The notes below the pieces were generated by a model. That model made no database searches. It was given only the letters and a program-made list of their open reading frames with translations, and had not been told where the DNA came from. From NCBI RefSeq assembly GCF_005222845.1, contig NZ_STFZ01000005.1, forward strand, positions 1 through 64,000: DNA of 64,000 bases. The letters run 5' to 3'. Positions 46,884 to 55,273 of this stretch are shown here, in pieces. Origin of the DNA: Rhizobium sp. FY34 (GTDB lineage Bacteria > Pseudomonadota > Alphaproteobacteria > Rhizobiales > Rhizobiaceae). The first letter of the stretch is position 1. Each line of letters starts with the position of its first letter. The translations under genes and the position numbers were made by a program.

Positions 46884-48218
46884 TCAGGCAGCGCGCTTCA
46901 GCGCATCACCAATCATCGACACGATCGTATCGATCTGGTGCTTTTCGATGATCAGAGGCGGCGAAAGCGCAATGATATCGCCCGTCACGCGCACGAGAAG
47001 CCCCTTGCGGAAGCAATCGACGAAGACATCATAGGCGCGGGTGCCCGGTGCATTGTCACGCGGACGCAGCTCGATTGCACCAACAAGGCCGAGATTGCGG
47101 ATGTCGACCACATGCGGCATGCCCTTCAACGAATGCAGCGCCTCCTGCCAATAATCGGCAAGTTCGGCGGCGCGCGTCAAAAGACCTTCTTCCTCATAGA
47201 TTTCCATGGTGGCGAGACCGGCAGCGCAGGCCACGGGATGGCCGGAATAGGTATAGCCGTGGAACAGTTCAATCTGGTTGTCCGGCCCATGCATCAGCCC
47301 GTCATGCACCTTGCGGCTGGCATAGACGGCGCCCATCGGGATCGTGCCATTGGTGATGCCCTTGGCCGTGGTGATCAGATCCGGCACGACGCCGAAGTAA
47401 TCTGTCGCAAACGGCACGCCAAGACGGCCAAAGCCGGTGATGACCTCATCGAAGATCAGCAGGATGCCATATTTGTCGGCAATGGCGCGCAGTCGCTGCA
47501 GATAGCCTTCCGGCGGCAGCACCACGCCGGCAGACCCAGACATCGGCTCGACAATCACGGCAGCGATGGTTTCAGCACCATGCAGCGCCACCAGCCGCTC
47601 CAGATCCTCGGCAAGCTCGATGCCATGTGCCGGCAGGCCCTTGGAAAAGGCATTGCGCTCGATATCCAGCGTATGGCGCATATGGTCGGCAGGGATCTGC
47701 GGGAAAACGCGACGGTTATTGACGAGGCCGCCGACGGAAATGCCGCCGAAGCCGACGCCGTGATAGCCCTTTTCACGGCCGATGATGCGCGAGCGCGTTC
47801 CCTGGCCGATGGCCCGCTGATAGGCGATGGCGATCTTCAGCGCCGTATCAACCGATTCGGAACCCGAGCCGGTGAAGAAGATGCGGTCGAGCTTAGCATC
47901 CGGGCCGCCGGGCGCATTTTCGGCAAGCTTTGTGGCAAAATCGAAGGCAATCGGATGGCCCATCTGGAAGGTCGGGGCAAAATCCATGGTGGAAAGCTGG
48001 CGCTCGACCGCCTGGGCAATCTTCTTGCGTCCGTGCCCGGCATTGACGCACCAGAGGCCGGCCGTGCCATCGAGAATCTGGTTTCCGTCGATATCGGTGT
48101 AATACATGCCGTCTGCGCGGGCGAGCAGGCGCGGCTGCTCCTTGAACTGCCGGTTTGCCGTAAACGGCATCCAGAAATTGTCGAGTACCGGTGTGTTCTG
48201 CCTGTTTGCGTGGTCCAT
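46884..48218 (-). CDS. omega-amino acid:pyruvate aminotransferase family (class III, PLP)
   Basis: A 444-residue class III transaminase. Typical blocks are LDNFWMPFTANRQFK, FTGSGSESVDTALKIA, YHGVGFGGISVGG, LIFDEVITGFGRLG and the PLP Lys in LITTAKGITNGTIPMG (about 285). It resembles beta-alanine/omega-amino acid:pyruvate transaminases that degrade polyamines or beta-alanine. The ATG at 48218 is preceded by GGAGG; a 17-residue upstream extension is rejected. It is divergent from an XRE-cupin regulator of the PuuR type, which often controls such catabolic genes. Confidence 0.87.
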   Translation of the reverse strand: MDHANRQNTPVLDNFWMPFTANRQFKEQPRLLARADGMYYTDIDGNQILDGTAGLWCVNAGHGRKKIAQAVERQLSTMDFAPTFQMGHPIAFDFATKLAENAPGGPDAKLDRIFFTGSGSESVDTALKIAIAYQRAIGQGTRSRIIGREKGYHGVGFGGISVGGLVNNRRVFPQIPADHMRHTLDIERNAFSKGLPAHGIELAEDLERLVALHGAETIAAVIVEPMSGSAGVVLPPEGYLQRLRAIADKYGILLIFDEVITGFGRLGVPFATDYFGVVPDLITTAKGITNGTIPMGAVYASRKVHDGLMHGPDNQIELFHGYTYSGHPVACAAGLATMEIYEEEGLLTRAAELADYWQEALHSLKGMPHVVDIRNLGLVGAIELRPRDNAPGTRAYDVFVDCFRKGLLVRVTGDIIALSPPLIIEKHQIDTIVSMIGDALKRAA

Positions 48219-48360
48219 GAGAGCCTCCATTGGTATCATAGGCATCCATGATTTTCGAAGCGTCAACAAGTCCTTTTCTTTGCCGCATCAACCCATTGAT
48301 TTATATGGCTCCAATACCTTAATGTTTCGATATTTCGAACAGCAACAACGGGCTTTCCCC

Positions 48361-48909
48361 ATGAGTGTCGATATCGGCAACCGTCTTCGTTATCTGCGCC
48401 TTGCGCATAACCTGTCGCAGCGCGAATTGGCCAAGCGCGCCGGCGTGACCAATTCCACGATCTCGCTCATCGAAAGCAATGCCTCGAACCCTTCCGTCGG
48501 GGCCTTGAAACGCATTCTGGATGGTATTCCGATCGGGCTGGCGGAGTTCTTCGCCTTTGAGCCGGAGCGGCCGAAAAAGGCCTTCTACGCGGCCGAAGAA
48601 CTGGTGGAGATCGGCAAGGGGCCGATTTCCTATCGCCAGGTGGGGGATAACCTGTTCGGCCGCAGCCTGCAGATGCTGAAGGAATGCTACCAGCCGGGCG
48701 CCGATACCGGCAAGGTGCCGCTGGTGCATGATGGGGAGGAAGGCGGCATTGTCCTGTCCGGGCGCATCGAAATCACCGTGGATGACGAAAGGCGCATTCT
48801 GGGGCCGGGAGATGCCTATTATTTTGAAAGCCGGCGCCCGCATCGCTTCCGCTGCGTCGGGCCGGTGCCCTGCGAAGTCATCAGCGCCTGCACGCCACCA
48901 AGCTTCTGA
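48361..48909 (+). CDS. XRE-cupin transcriptional regulator (PuuR-like)
   Basis: A 182-residue regulator with an N-terminal helix-turn-helix (QRELAKRAGVTNSTISLIES, about 20-39) and a C-terminal cupin (GIVLSGRIEITVDDERRILG, PGDAYYFESRRPHRFRCVG). XRE-cupin proteins such as PuuR sense small metabolites and repress neighbouring catabolic genes. The divergent aminotransferase gene is the likely target. Upstream in-frame sequence before 48361 is not supported, since the HTH region begins right at MSVDIGNRLRYLR. A direct repeat TTTCGATATTTCGA at 48325-48338 lies in the shared promoter region and might be its operator. Confidence 0.87.
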   Translation: MSVDIGNRLRYLRLAHNLSQRELAKRAGVTNSTISLIESNASNPSVGALKRILDGIPIGLAEFFAFEPERPKKAFYAAEELVEIGKGPISYRQVGDNLFGRSLQMLKECYQPGADTGKVPLVHDGEEGGIVLSGRIEITVDDERRILGPGDAYYFESRRPHRFRCVGPVPCEVISACTPPSF

Positions 48910-48918
48910 GCAGCAGAA

Positions 48919-48943
48919 AAGGGGCCGCTATGAACGGCCCCTT
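48919..48943. terminator. bidirectional terminator between XRE-cupin gene and minE
   Basis: A 9-bp stem (aaggggccg/cggcccctt) with a 7-base loop. It ends the rightward regulator transcript and the leftward minCDE transcript. Its A/T-edged arms suit both orientations. Confidence 0.7.
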
Positions 48944-48960
48944 GCTGAATCTGGTTGATG

Positions 48961-49221
48961 TCACGCCGCCTGCAGAGCGGGATCGAGCGGGATTTCCACA
49001 TCGATTTCAAGAATCGACATGTTCTCGCTGCGGTCCATCTTCACATGCACGCGCTCGGCATCCACCTGCACATGCTTGGCGATGACGGCGAGGATTTCCT
49101 CGCGCAGGATCGAGACGAGATCGCAGCTGCTGGCCGCCCGCTCATGCGCCAGGAGAACCTGCAACCGTTCCCGCGCCAGGGGCGCCGAACGCTGCTTGTT
49201 GAAAAGCCGGAAGATGTTCAT
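48961..49221 (-). CDS. minE: cell division topological specificity factor MinE
   Basis: An 86-residue protein whose N-terminal amphipathic part ([12 protein letters not shown]) and MinD-binding helix ([14 protein letters not shown]) match MinE, followed by the topological specificity domain ([20 protein letters not shown]). MinE drives pole-to-pole oscillation of MinCD. Its start overlaps the minD stop by 4 bases. Rhizobial minCDE is usually on a secondary replicon. Confidence 0.93.
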   Translation of the reverse strand: MNIFRLFNKQRSAPLARERLQVLLAHERAASSCDLVSILREEILAVIAKHVQVDAERVHVKMDRSENMSILEIDVEIPLDPALQAA

Positions 49222-50033
49222 GCAGCCCTCCGGGAGAAAATCTTGCCGAAAATACCGCGCTTTTCCTCGGGCATGGAAATCGGAACGATTTCACCTGCCA
49301 GACGGCGGGCCGCCTCGAAATAAGCGAGGGCCGGCGCGGACCGGGCATCGGCCAGCGTGACCGGAGCACCAAGGTTGGAGGCGCGCAGCACATCCATGCT
49401 TTCCGGAATGATGCCGAGCAGCGGAATGGAGAGGATTTCCAGCACATCCTCAACCTTCAGCATATCGCCACGCTGGGCGCGGGCAGCATCGTAACGGGTC
49501 AGGAGAAGATGCTTCTCCATGCGCTCGCCACGCTCTGCCTTCAGCGTCTTGGAATCGAGCAGGCCGATGATGCGGTCGCTGTCGCGCACCGACGAGACTT
49601 CCGGATTGGTGACGACAACGGCCACATCCGCATGCCGCATGGCAAGCGTTGCTCCGCGCTCGATGCCGGCCGGGCTGTCACAGATCACCCAGTCGAAATA
49701 GCGTTTCAGCTCGTTGATCACCCATTCGACGCCTTCAGGCGTCAGATTGTCCTTGTCGCGGGTCTGCGAGGCCGGCAGCAGGAACAGCGTTTCCAGCCGT
49801 TTGTCGCGGATCAGCGCCTGCGGCAGCTTGGCATCGCCCTGAATAACGTTGACGAGGTCATAGACGACCCGACGTTCCGCACCCATGACCAGGTCGAGAT
49901 TGCGCAGACCAACATCGAAGTCGACCACCACGACCTTCTCGTTTCGCTGCGCCAGCGCAGCGCCAAGTGCTGCCGTAGAGGTTGTCTTGCCAACTCCGCC
50001 CTTGCCGGACGTGACGACGATTACCTTCCCCAT
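49218..50033 (-). CDS. minD: septum site-determining ATPase MinD
   Basis: A 271-residue ParA-type ATPase. The deviant Walker A is [14 protein letters not shown] (about 10-23), switch regions are [14 protein letters not shown] and [16 protein letters not shown], and the C-terminal amphipathic membrane-targeting helix is [11 protein letters not shown]. It recruits MinC to the membrane and interacts with MinE. minC is 31 bases upstream and minE overlaps by 4 bases. Confidence 0.96.
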   Translation of the reverse strand: MGKVIVVTSGKGGVGKTTSTAALGAALAQRNEKVVVVDFDVGLRNLDLVMGAERRVVYDLVNVIQGDAKLPQALIRDKRLETLFLLPASQTRDKDNLTPEGVEWVINELKRYFDWVICDSPAGIERGATLAMRHADVAVVVTNPEVSSVRDSDRIIGLLDSKTLKAERGERMEKHLLLTRYDAARAQRGDMLKVEDVLEILSIPLLGIIPESMDVLRASNLGAPVTLADARSAPALAYFEAARRLAGEIVPISMPEEKRGIFGKIFSRRAA

Positions 50034-50064
50034 CTTTCTCTCCTGTGCTTGAGCGTTAAACGGC

Positions 50065-50808
50065 TCAATTGAGTTTCTCGGCCACGATGGCCTCCCCCTC
50101 GAGCCAGAGCTGAACAGGCTTGCCCAGCAGCTCGGACGGGAGGTCCTCGGCCATTTTATAGATGCCGTCGATTGCGATCAGTTCCGCTTCCAGCTTGCGG
50201 CAGAAGATCCGTGCAGAGGCATTGCCAACGGAACCCGCCATGGCCCGGCCGCGCAAGGCGCCGTAGATATGGATCGAGCCGCCGGCAATCACTTCCGCGC
50301 CGGAGGCGACAGAACCGATGACGGTCACATCACCTTCCGTAAAGATGATCGATTGCCCGGACCTTACGGGATCGCGGATTACCAGCGATTGCAGCACCGG
50401 ACGGCTTTCCAGAACGGCCGGCGTGCCGGTCGTTTCTGCTTTCTCGCCGGAGGCCTCGAATGTCGGCTCCGTTGCCGGAACCTCCACATCGCCCGCAGGA
50501 CGTCCACCCTTCAGAACCGGGGGCATTCCGGGCGCGATCATCGAAGGGCGCGCACCCTCCAGTCCCATGATCGCCACATTGCGAGCCGATAGCTCGCCCA
50601 GAAAATCCTTCAGCTGGGTGCGATCGATCGGCAGGTCGGTGACGTCCAGCACCACCGGACGGTTAAGAAAGAAGCCGGCGGAACGGGCAGCGAGATCGTC
50701 GAGCCGCGTCAGCCACTCATTGAGCGGCAGATCGGGCGACAAAACCACCGCCAGAAATGAGCGGCCCTTGATCCGGATTGAGCGAGCGTCTGTTAGCACT
50801 TTGGTCAT
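50065..50808 (-). CDS. minC: septum formation inhibitor MinC
   Basis: A 247-residue FtsZ antagonist. The N-terminal domain starts TDARSIRIKGRSFLAVVLSP, a Pro/Glu-rich linker spans about 105-135, and the C-terminal beta-helix domain has VIRDPVRSGQSIIF, GDVTVIGSVASGAEVIAGG, HIYGALRGRAMAG and AELIAIDGIYKM. First gene of the leftward minCDE operon. A CtrA-type box is found 43-58 bases upstream of its ATG. Confidence 0.95.
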   Translation of the reverse strand: MTKVLTDARSIRIKGRSFLAVVLSPDLPLNEWLTRLDDLAARSAGFFLNRPVVLDVTDLPIDRTQLKDFLGELSARNVAIMGLEGARPSMIAPGMPPVLKGGRPAGDVEVPATEPTFEASGEKAETTGTPAVLESRPVLQSLVIRDPVRSGQSIIFTEGDVTVIGSVASGAEVIAGGSIHIYGALRGRAMAGSVGNASARIFCRKLEAELIAIDGIYKMAEDLPSELLGKPVQLWLEGEAIVAEKLN

Positions 50809-50850
50809 CTACGTAAACAAATCGTTGAGATCCAAGTAGGTCTGATTTGG

Positions 50851-50866
50851 TTAACGAATGGTTAAC
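50851..50866. promoter_or_regulatory. CtrA box upstream of minC
   Basis: The sequence TTAACGAATGGTTAAC fits the CtrA consensus TTAA-N7-TTAAC exactly. Two TGGTTAAC octamers here are 11 bases apart, so both lie on one helix face. It is 43-58 bases upstream of the minC start. CtrA control of min genes has been reported in Sinorhizobium meliloti, supporting a functional site. Confidence 0.6.
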
Positions 50867-51285
50867 ATGCGCCATCATGCCATGCCAAACGCACACAGTC
50901 GCCCCCCTCTGTTGCACTGCAGTGACAGCAATGCGTCGCCGTCGCTGTAAGACGCCGCAAAACATCTGCAAATGCTTGCCTGCAGACATGGAATCGGGTG
51001 CAGTCTGACGCACATCCATAGGGTTGACGAGCATGAGAAGACAAGCCAAAGCCCAGGCGACCAAACTTGTCGTACAGCATGAAAATGTGATAGTTTTTCT
51101 TGACAAGACAAGTATAATTTCGGCGGCAATCAAACTATAATTCGGTGTTCGACGTTTACTTTTCGAGAAATATAATTTCAATATTGCGTTATTGATGGTG
51201 GATGCGCTAATAAACGCGGTTGCGCCATATGCAAAATGCGCGCAATGATAATGACATCCCAAGACGCTTTTCAGGAGCAGTGAGT
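50867..51285. other. intergenic region between minCDE and the PraR-like gene
   Basis: About 420 bases without a gene. The part nearest the regulator is AT-rich and holds three copies of a TATAATTTC/TATAATTCG element (51113, 51136, 51171). It also has a TTGACA at about 51100 and the ribosome site AGGAG just before the regulator's ATG. It probably contains the promoter and an operator of the XRE regulator and the downstream cluster. The part near minC holds only the CtrA box and unremarkable sequence. Confidence 0.4.
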
Positions 51286-51714
51286 ATGAAGAAAACCCCC
51301 AATGCGATCGACGTACACGTCGGATCTCGCATTCGCATGCGCCGCACGATGCTTGGCATGAGCCAGGAAAAGCTGGGCGAAAGCCTCGGCATCACCTTCC
51401 AGCAGGTCCAGAAGTACGAAAAGGGTGCAAACCGCGTCGGCGCCAGCCGCCTTCAGCATATTGCCGAAGTGCTGAATGCACCCATTCCCTTCTTCTTCGA
51501 AGGTGGACCGGGCGCGACTGCCGATTCCGTCGAGCCGACCCGCGATGCGGCGACCGACTTCATGAGTTCGCGCGAATGCGTGGCTCTCGCCACCGCTTTT
51601 TCGGCCATTGAAGACAAGCGCGTGCGCCAGACGATCCTCAGCCTCGTGCAGTCGCTCGCCACGGATCCGGCAACGCCTGTCCAGACCAAAGACGCCTCGC
51701 GCGCGGCGCACTGA
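51286..51714 (+). CDS. XRE family regulator, PraR-like
   Basis: A 142-residue helix-turn-helix protein. The core (IDVHVGSRIRMRRTMLGMSQ, then EKLGESLGITFQQVQKYEKG) and NRVGASRLQHIAEVLNAPIP match PraR, a rhizobial regulator of quorum sensing and biofilm traits. The last 50 residues (RECVALATAFSAIEDKRVRQ) form a small helical tail typical of the group. ATG 51286 is preceded by AGGAG. The next gene starts 6 bases after the stop, so it is probably cotranscribed with the SARP-like activator of the RiPP-type cluster. Confidence 0.85.
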   Translation: MKKTPNAIDVHVGSRIRMRRTMLGMSQEKLGESLGITFQQVQKYEKGANRVGASRLQHIAEVLNAPIPFFFEGGPGATADSVEPTRDAATDFMSSRECVALATAFSAIEDKRVRQTILSLVQSLATDPATPVQTKDASRAAH

Positions 51715-51720
51715 CGCAAG

Positions 51721-53529
51721 ATGACATATGCCCTGACAACGTTCGGCAGTTGCCGTCTGGCTGATGAAAACGGCCTGACCCTGCGCTGCCCGACGTTGGG
51801 GGTCATCATGTTGGCCTTTCTCTACGAGGCCAGCCATCCGGTTCCGCGCAAGGAATTGGCGGCAATTTTCTGGCCCGGCAATCCACATGCGGCTGCAACC
51901 AATCTGCGCTCCACCCTGCGGCGCATGCAGCAGGCAACAGAAGCCAGCCCCTTGCCGCTGCTTCTGGTCAACAACCTGACCGTCAGCGTGGAACGCGCAG
52001 CCCTCAGCTGCGATCTGGACCTGCCGGATCCGAGCGATCCGGTTGCGCGCCTGAAAGCGGGCAGCGATACGATCGCCATGCAGTTCCTGCCGTCAGAAGG
52101 CAAAGGCACGACAGCGCTCGATACCTGGGTGCGCCACATGCGGGCCAAGCGTGCAGCGCTCTTGCGCCAGGATTTCATTGCACTTGCGGGCCTGCCCGTG
52201 GCCGGCGCGGCACGCGCCGAACTGAAGCGCGCCGCCATTCTGCTTCTCGAATGGGACCCGCATGACGACGAGGTGCGGCGCTGGCTGGCCCAGCCCTTGG
52301 GCAGCGTGCCGGCCGAAGCCATCCGCCCACCCCCAAACCAGGCGCCGCTTGCCCCCGTCGAGCATCAGGCAGCGACCATTGGCTGGACCCCGCCGCGTCT
52401 GGCGCTGCTACCACCCGACACGGCCCTTGCCGCCGAACAGGCCGGCTCGGTTGCCAATGCGCTGGTGGAAGATCTGACCATCGACCTTTGCGCCAGCCGC
52501 ATGGTCTCGGTGGTCGCCCCCTATACGTCTGAGCGCATTCGCGCCTCGCGTGACAAGGCCGGCCTTTTGGAGCGCCACCGAGTCATTTATGCGCTCGATA
52601 CGCAGAGATCGGGCGATTGGCTGTTCGTGCAATTGATTTTCATGCCGACGGATGAGGTCTTGTGGGCCACGCGGTTCGAGTTGAACCCGCAATCCATTGC
52701 CCGCCAGCGCCAGGAGATGGCAGCCGCCATCCGCGCCACCATCACCCATCTGGTAGGCTCCCAGGCAAGCCTTGCCGAGCATTTCGGTGAAAAGCCGGAG
52801 GCCTATTTTGCCTATCTGCGCGGTGTCCAGAGCTTGTCGGACCTGACCTTGCCGGCCGTGCGCAAGGCCCGGCGTCATTTTCGCGAAGCACTGGACCATG
52901 ACCGCAGCCTTGGGCTGGCCATGGCCGGGATTTCCCGGACCTTGAGCACGGAATGGATTTTGACTGCGCGAGGCGATGCGGATCTTCTGGCGCAGGCGGA
53001 AAAGTTTGCCTTGCAGGCAGCGGAATACTCATCCGAACACGCAAGCGTCTATAAGGAACTCGGCGTCAGCCGGCTCTATCTCGGCCAGTTCGATGAAAGT
53101 CTGGACGCACTGCAAAAAGCCGAGCGAATCAATCCAAACTATGCTGATGTACTATGCAGCCATGCCGACACTCTCGTTCATGGTGGTCAACCTAAAGCCG
53201 CACTGAAGAAGATCGAATTGGCCATGGGAATGAACCCGCTTTCACCAGACACTTATCTGTGGACCGCGGCCGGGGCCAGTTTCTTCCTAGGCTCCTATGA
53301 AGAAGCGCTGGGATATGTTGAGCGTATGCAGGATACTCGGCCTGCCGACAGGCTGGCAGCAGCCTGCTGGGGCATGCTTGGCGACACAGCAAGAGCACGT
53401 CGTTGCCGGCTCCGGGTGATGCGAGACAATCCTGGGTTTGATCTAGAGAACTGGCTCCGAACAGTACCATCGAGAGAAGCCTGGCAACACGAACTTTATA
53501 GAGAAGCCCTAATTAGGGCCGGATTTTAA
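51721..53529 (+). CDS. SARP-like transcriptional activator with BTAD and TPR repeats
   Basis: A 602-residue regulator. The N-terminal winged helix (LTTFGSCRLADENGLTLRCP, then LAAIFWPGNPHAAATNLRSTLRRMQQA) matches the OmpR/SARP-type DNA-binding domain. A bacterial transcriptional activation (BTAD)-like region follows. The middle (about 220-350) has a CadC/adenylate-cyclase-like domain (LALLPPDTALAAEQAGSVAN), and the C-terminal third holds TPR helices (VYKELGVSRLYLGQFDESLD, ADVLCSHADTLVHGGQPKAA). SARP proteins are pathway-specific activators of natural-product clusters and bind direct repeats about 11 bp apart. The first precursor peptide gene starts 14 bases later. Confidence 0.8.
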   Translation: MTYALTTFGSCRLADENGLTLRCPTLGVIMLAFLYEASHPVPRKELAAIFWPGNPHAAATNLRSTLRRMQQATEASPLPLLLVNNLTVSVERAALSCDLDLPDPSDPVARLKAGSDTIAMQFLPSEGKGTTALDTWVRHMRAKRAALLRQDFIALAGLPVAGAARAELKRAAILLLEWDPHDDEVRRWLAQPLGSVPAEAIRPPPNQAPLAPVEHQAATIGWTPPRLALLPPDTALAAEQAGSVANALVEDLTIDLCASRMVSVVAPYTSERIRASRDKAGLLERHRVIYALDTQRSGDWLFVQLIFMPTDEVLWATRFELNPQSIARQRQEMAAAIRATITHLVGSQASLAEHFGEKPEAYFAYLRGVQSLSDLTLPAVRKARRHFREALDHDRSLGLAMAGISRTLSTEWILTARGDADLLAQAEKFALQAAEYSSEHASVYKELGVSRLYLGQFDESLDALQKAERINPNYADVLCSHADTLVHGGQPKAALKKIELAMGMNPLSPDTYLWTAAGASFFLGSYEEALGYVERMQDTRPADRLAAACWGMLGDTARARRCRLRVMRDNPGFDLENWLRTVPSREAWQHELYREALIRAGF

Positions 53530-53543
53530 CAATGGAGAAGGTA

Positions 53544-53759
53544 ATGTCGAAAGTGGTTGTGATTGGCGTAAAGGGTGAAACGGGTCTCTGGCTGGCGGAC
53601 CTCGAACAAGGGACTGTAGTTCCCCTTAAAGAGGAGCTTTCAGGCGCCCTGGCTTCTGCAGCCGAGCTACGCAAGGATGGAGCGACTGTCGTAAAAGGCA
53701 TTGATTTCGCGCTTGCAGCCTCGTCTGCAACAGTCATATTTTCTGGCGTTTATGAGTAA
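53544..53759 (+). CDS. candidate RiPP precursor peptide 1 (YcaO-TfuA associated)
   Basis: A 71-residue peptide. Its N-terminal half (KVVVIGVKGETGLWLADLEQ then GTVVPL) is closely similar to the next peptide (RVVIIGIPGEAGLWMADLD, GTVVAV), while the C-terminal halves differ (ASSATVIFSGVYE against INSGSDIAGGHHER). A conserved leader with a divergent tail is what one expects of RiPP precursors. There is no Cys, but several Ser/Thr/Gly. The ATG at 53544 has GGAG 6 bases upstream, better than the ATG at 53532. It lies between the activator and ycaO. Function as precursor is inference; a small partner protein is the alternative. Confidence 0.7.
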   Translation: MSKVVVIGVKGETGLWLADLEQGTVVPLKEELSGALASAAELRKDGATVVKGIDFALAASSATVIFSGVYE

Positions 53760-53784
53760 TTATTAGGTTTAACTAAGAAAACTT

Positions 53785-53824
53785 CCCCGACAGATCGTGC
53801 AATTGGCTTACAGGTGTGTCGGGG
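53785..53824 (+). other. stem-loop between the two precursor genes
   Basis: The arms ccccgaca and tgtcgggg (8 bp) enclose a 24-base loop. There is no T-run after it, so it is not a classical terminator. A TTGGCT/TAAGTA pair with 17-base spacing (53803-53831) overlaps its 3' arm, so it may cover a promoter of the second peptide gene. It could act as a processing or stability element that sets the dosage of the first peptide mRNA. Confidence 0.4.
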
Positions 53825-53868
53825 CTAAGTAATCTAATATCCAAGTAATTTCAAACCGGAGAACAAGC

Positions 53869-54081
53869 ATGGCACGTGTTGTTATCATTGGAATTCCTGG
53901 TGAAGCCGGCCTGTGGATGGCCGATCTCGATGCCGGCACGGTTGTGGCCGTGGATGGCGCCCTGAGCGATGAAATCATGGCCGCGCAAGCAAATAGCGAT
54001 GAGACCATGGTAAAGGGCGTCAGGCTTGCCGTTGCCATCAATTCCGGCAGCGACATTGCTGGCGGTCATCACGAGCGTTGA
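53869..54081 (+). CDS. candidate RiPP precursor peptide 2 (YcaO-TfuA associated)
   Basis: A 70-residue peptide homologous to the 71-residue one before it. Shared positions include VV-IGI-GE-GLW-ADL--GTVV and a later VKG. The tail ends INSGSDIAGGHHER, rich in Gly, Ser and His. ACCGGAG precedes the ATG. The stop codon lies 7 bases before the likely ycaO start, so the two are coupled. A perfect intrinsic-terminator sequence follows at 54122, inside ycaO, which would favour abundant precursor RNA. Cleavage site and modified residues cannot be told from sequence. Confidence 0.7.
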   Translation: MARVVIIGIPGEAGLWMADLDAGTVVAVDGALSDEIMAAQANSDETMVKGVRLAVAINSGSDIAGGHHER

Positions 54082-54088
54082 TTCTGGA

Positions 54089-55273
54089 GTGAGCATTCCT
54101 TCCTACCGGACATGCACTCCGGGCGAGACCCTTCAACGGGTCTCGCCTTTTTTTGCGCGGCTCGGCATTACCCGCCTGTCGCGGCAGACGGGGCTCGATT
54201 CGATCGGCATCCCCGTCTGGTCCGCCTATGCGCCCAATGCCAGGGCCATCGTGATTGCCCAGGGCAAGGGCATTGATGATATGGCGGCGCGCACGTCAGC
54301 CGCCATGGAGGCCATCGAGCGTTCGGTTGCCACGCGCCCCGCCTGCCCGGTGACGACCACAAGCCTTGCAGAAATCGAAGCGGCCGGCGGCAAGGCCGAT
54401 GCCTTGACCTGTCTTGTGGCCTCCGGTCACGGGCCTTTGTCTGCCCATGACGTGAGCGACTGGGTCAAGGCGCGTGATCTCACATCCGGCGCGCCCATTT
54501 TCCTGCCTTTCGAAGCCGTGCATCTGGATCGCACCGGCGAGACGAAACGCTTCTGGCAATCCTCCGACGGGCTAGCCTCCGGCAATACCAAAAGCGAGGC
54601 GGTTCTGCATGGCCTGCTGGAACGGGTGGAGCGCGACGCGCTGACCCTGTGGCAGGTGATGCCCATGCCGAGACGCTACGGCGCCCGCATCGACCCCGAC
54701 AGCCTGCGCGCAGAACCAGAGCTTTCCACCCTTCTGGACCTGATTGCCGCCGCAGACCTTGAGCTTGCGCTTTTCGATATCACCAGCGATCTGCAGATCG
54801 CCTGTATCACGGCCATTCTGGCGCCGAAAGCCCGGTCCGGGCCATCGCCCTTGCGCCATGTGGAGGTCACGCTCGGCTGCGGTTGCGCGCTGTCTCCGCT
54901 CGTGGCGGCCTCGCGGGCCATCACGGAAGCGGCCCAATCGCGCATGACCTTCATTGCCGGTGCCCGCGATGATCTTCTGCCGCAAATGTTTGCGCAGACC
55001 GTATCGGATGAAACGCTACAGGCGTTTGACGCGCCGTTTTCCGTGGCGCTCCACACACTGCCCTCGCTTGAGGCGGCAGAGGCGACAGAGGCGCTGGAGA
55101 GACTGGTCGCGCATCTCGCGCAAAAACGAATCACCCGGCTCTATGCGGTGGATCTGGCGCCCGACTGGCTGCCCGTTTCGGTCGTCAAGGTGATCGCCCC
55201 GCAGCTCGAAAACCCCGATGGCGACCGTCGGCAACGCTTCGGCATGCGAGCGCTATCAAAGGCACTCGCATGA
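54089..55273 (+). CDS. YcaO family enzyme (TfuA-associated)
   Basis: A 394-residue ATP-dependent YcaO protein that activates peptide amide bonds to make azolines, thioamides or related groups. The ATP/Mg residues are in MEAIERSVATR, VLHGLLERVERDALTL and CGCALSPLVAASRAITEAAQSR (RAxxEAxQSR). The start GTG 54089 lies 7 bases after the precursor stop with no good ribosome site; a TTG at 54026 overlaps the precursor and is less likely. The first segment (SYRTCTPGETLQRVSPFFARLGITR) resembles TfuA-linked members. It overlaps the tfuA start by 4 bases. TfuA pairing points to thioamidation, which is inference. Confidence 0.87.
   Translation: MSIPSYRTCTPGETLQRVSPFFARLGITRLSRQTGLDSIGIPVWSAYAPNARAIVIAQGKGIDDMAARTSAAMEAIERSVATRPACPVTTTSLAEIEAAGGKADALTCLVASGHGPLSAHDVSDWVKARDLTSGAPIFLPFEAVHLDRTGETKRFWQSSDGLASGNTKSEAVLHGLLERVERDALTLWQVMPMPRRYGARIDPDSLRAEPELSTLLDLIAAADLELALFDITSDLQIACITAILAPKARSGPSPLRHVEVTLGCGCALSPLVAASRAITEAAQSRMTFIAGARDDLLPQMFAQTVSDETLQAFDAPFSVALHTLPSLEAAEATEALERLVAHLAQKRITRLYAVDLAPDWLPVSVVKVIAPQLENPDGDRRQRFGMRALSKALA
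54122..54154 (+). terminator. intrinsic-terminator sequence embedded in the ycaO 5' coding region
   Basis: A perfect 10-bp stem (ggcgagaccc/gggtctcgcc) with a 6-base loop is followed by seven T residues. It lies 33 bases into ycaO, encoding GETLQRVSPFF. It would stop most transcripts after the precursor genes, leaving a minority that continue into ycaO-tfuA. Translation through the site could also change termination. Confidence 0.75.

Noticed and set aside
46938..48251. 437-codon open frame antisense to the aminotransferase gene
   Set aside because: Shadow frame without motifs or ribosome site; the aminotransferase on the other strand is complete.
54026..54088. TTG start extending ycaO into the precursor gene
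   Set aside because: It would overlap the second peptide by 56 bases, has no ribosome site and adds residues unlike other TfuA-linked YcaO proteins. The GTG after the precursor stop is favoured.
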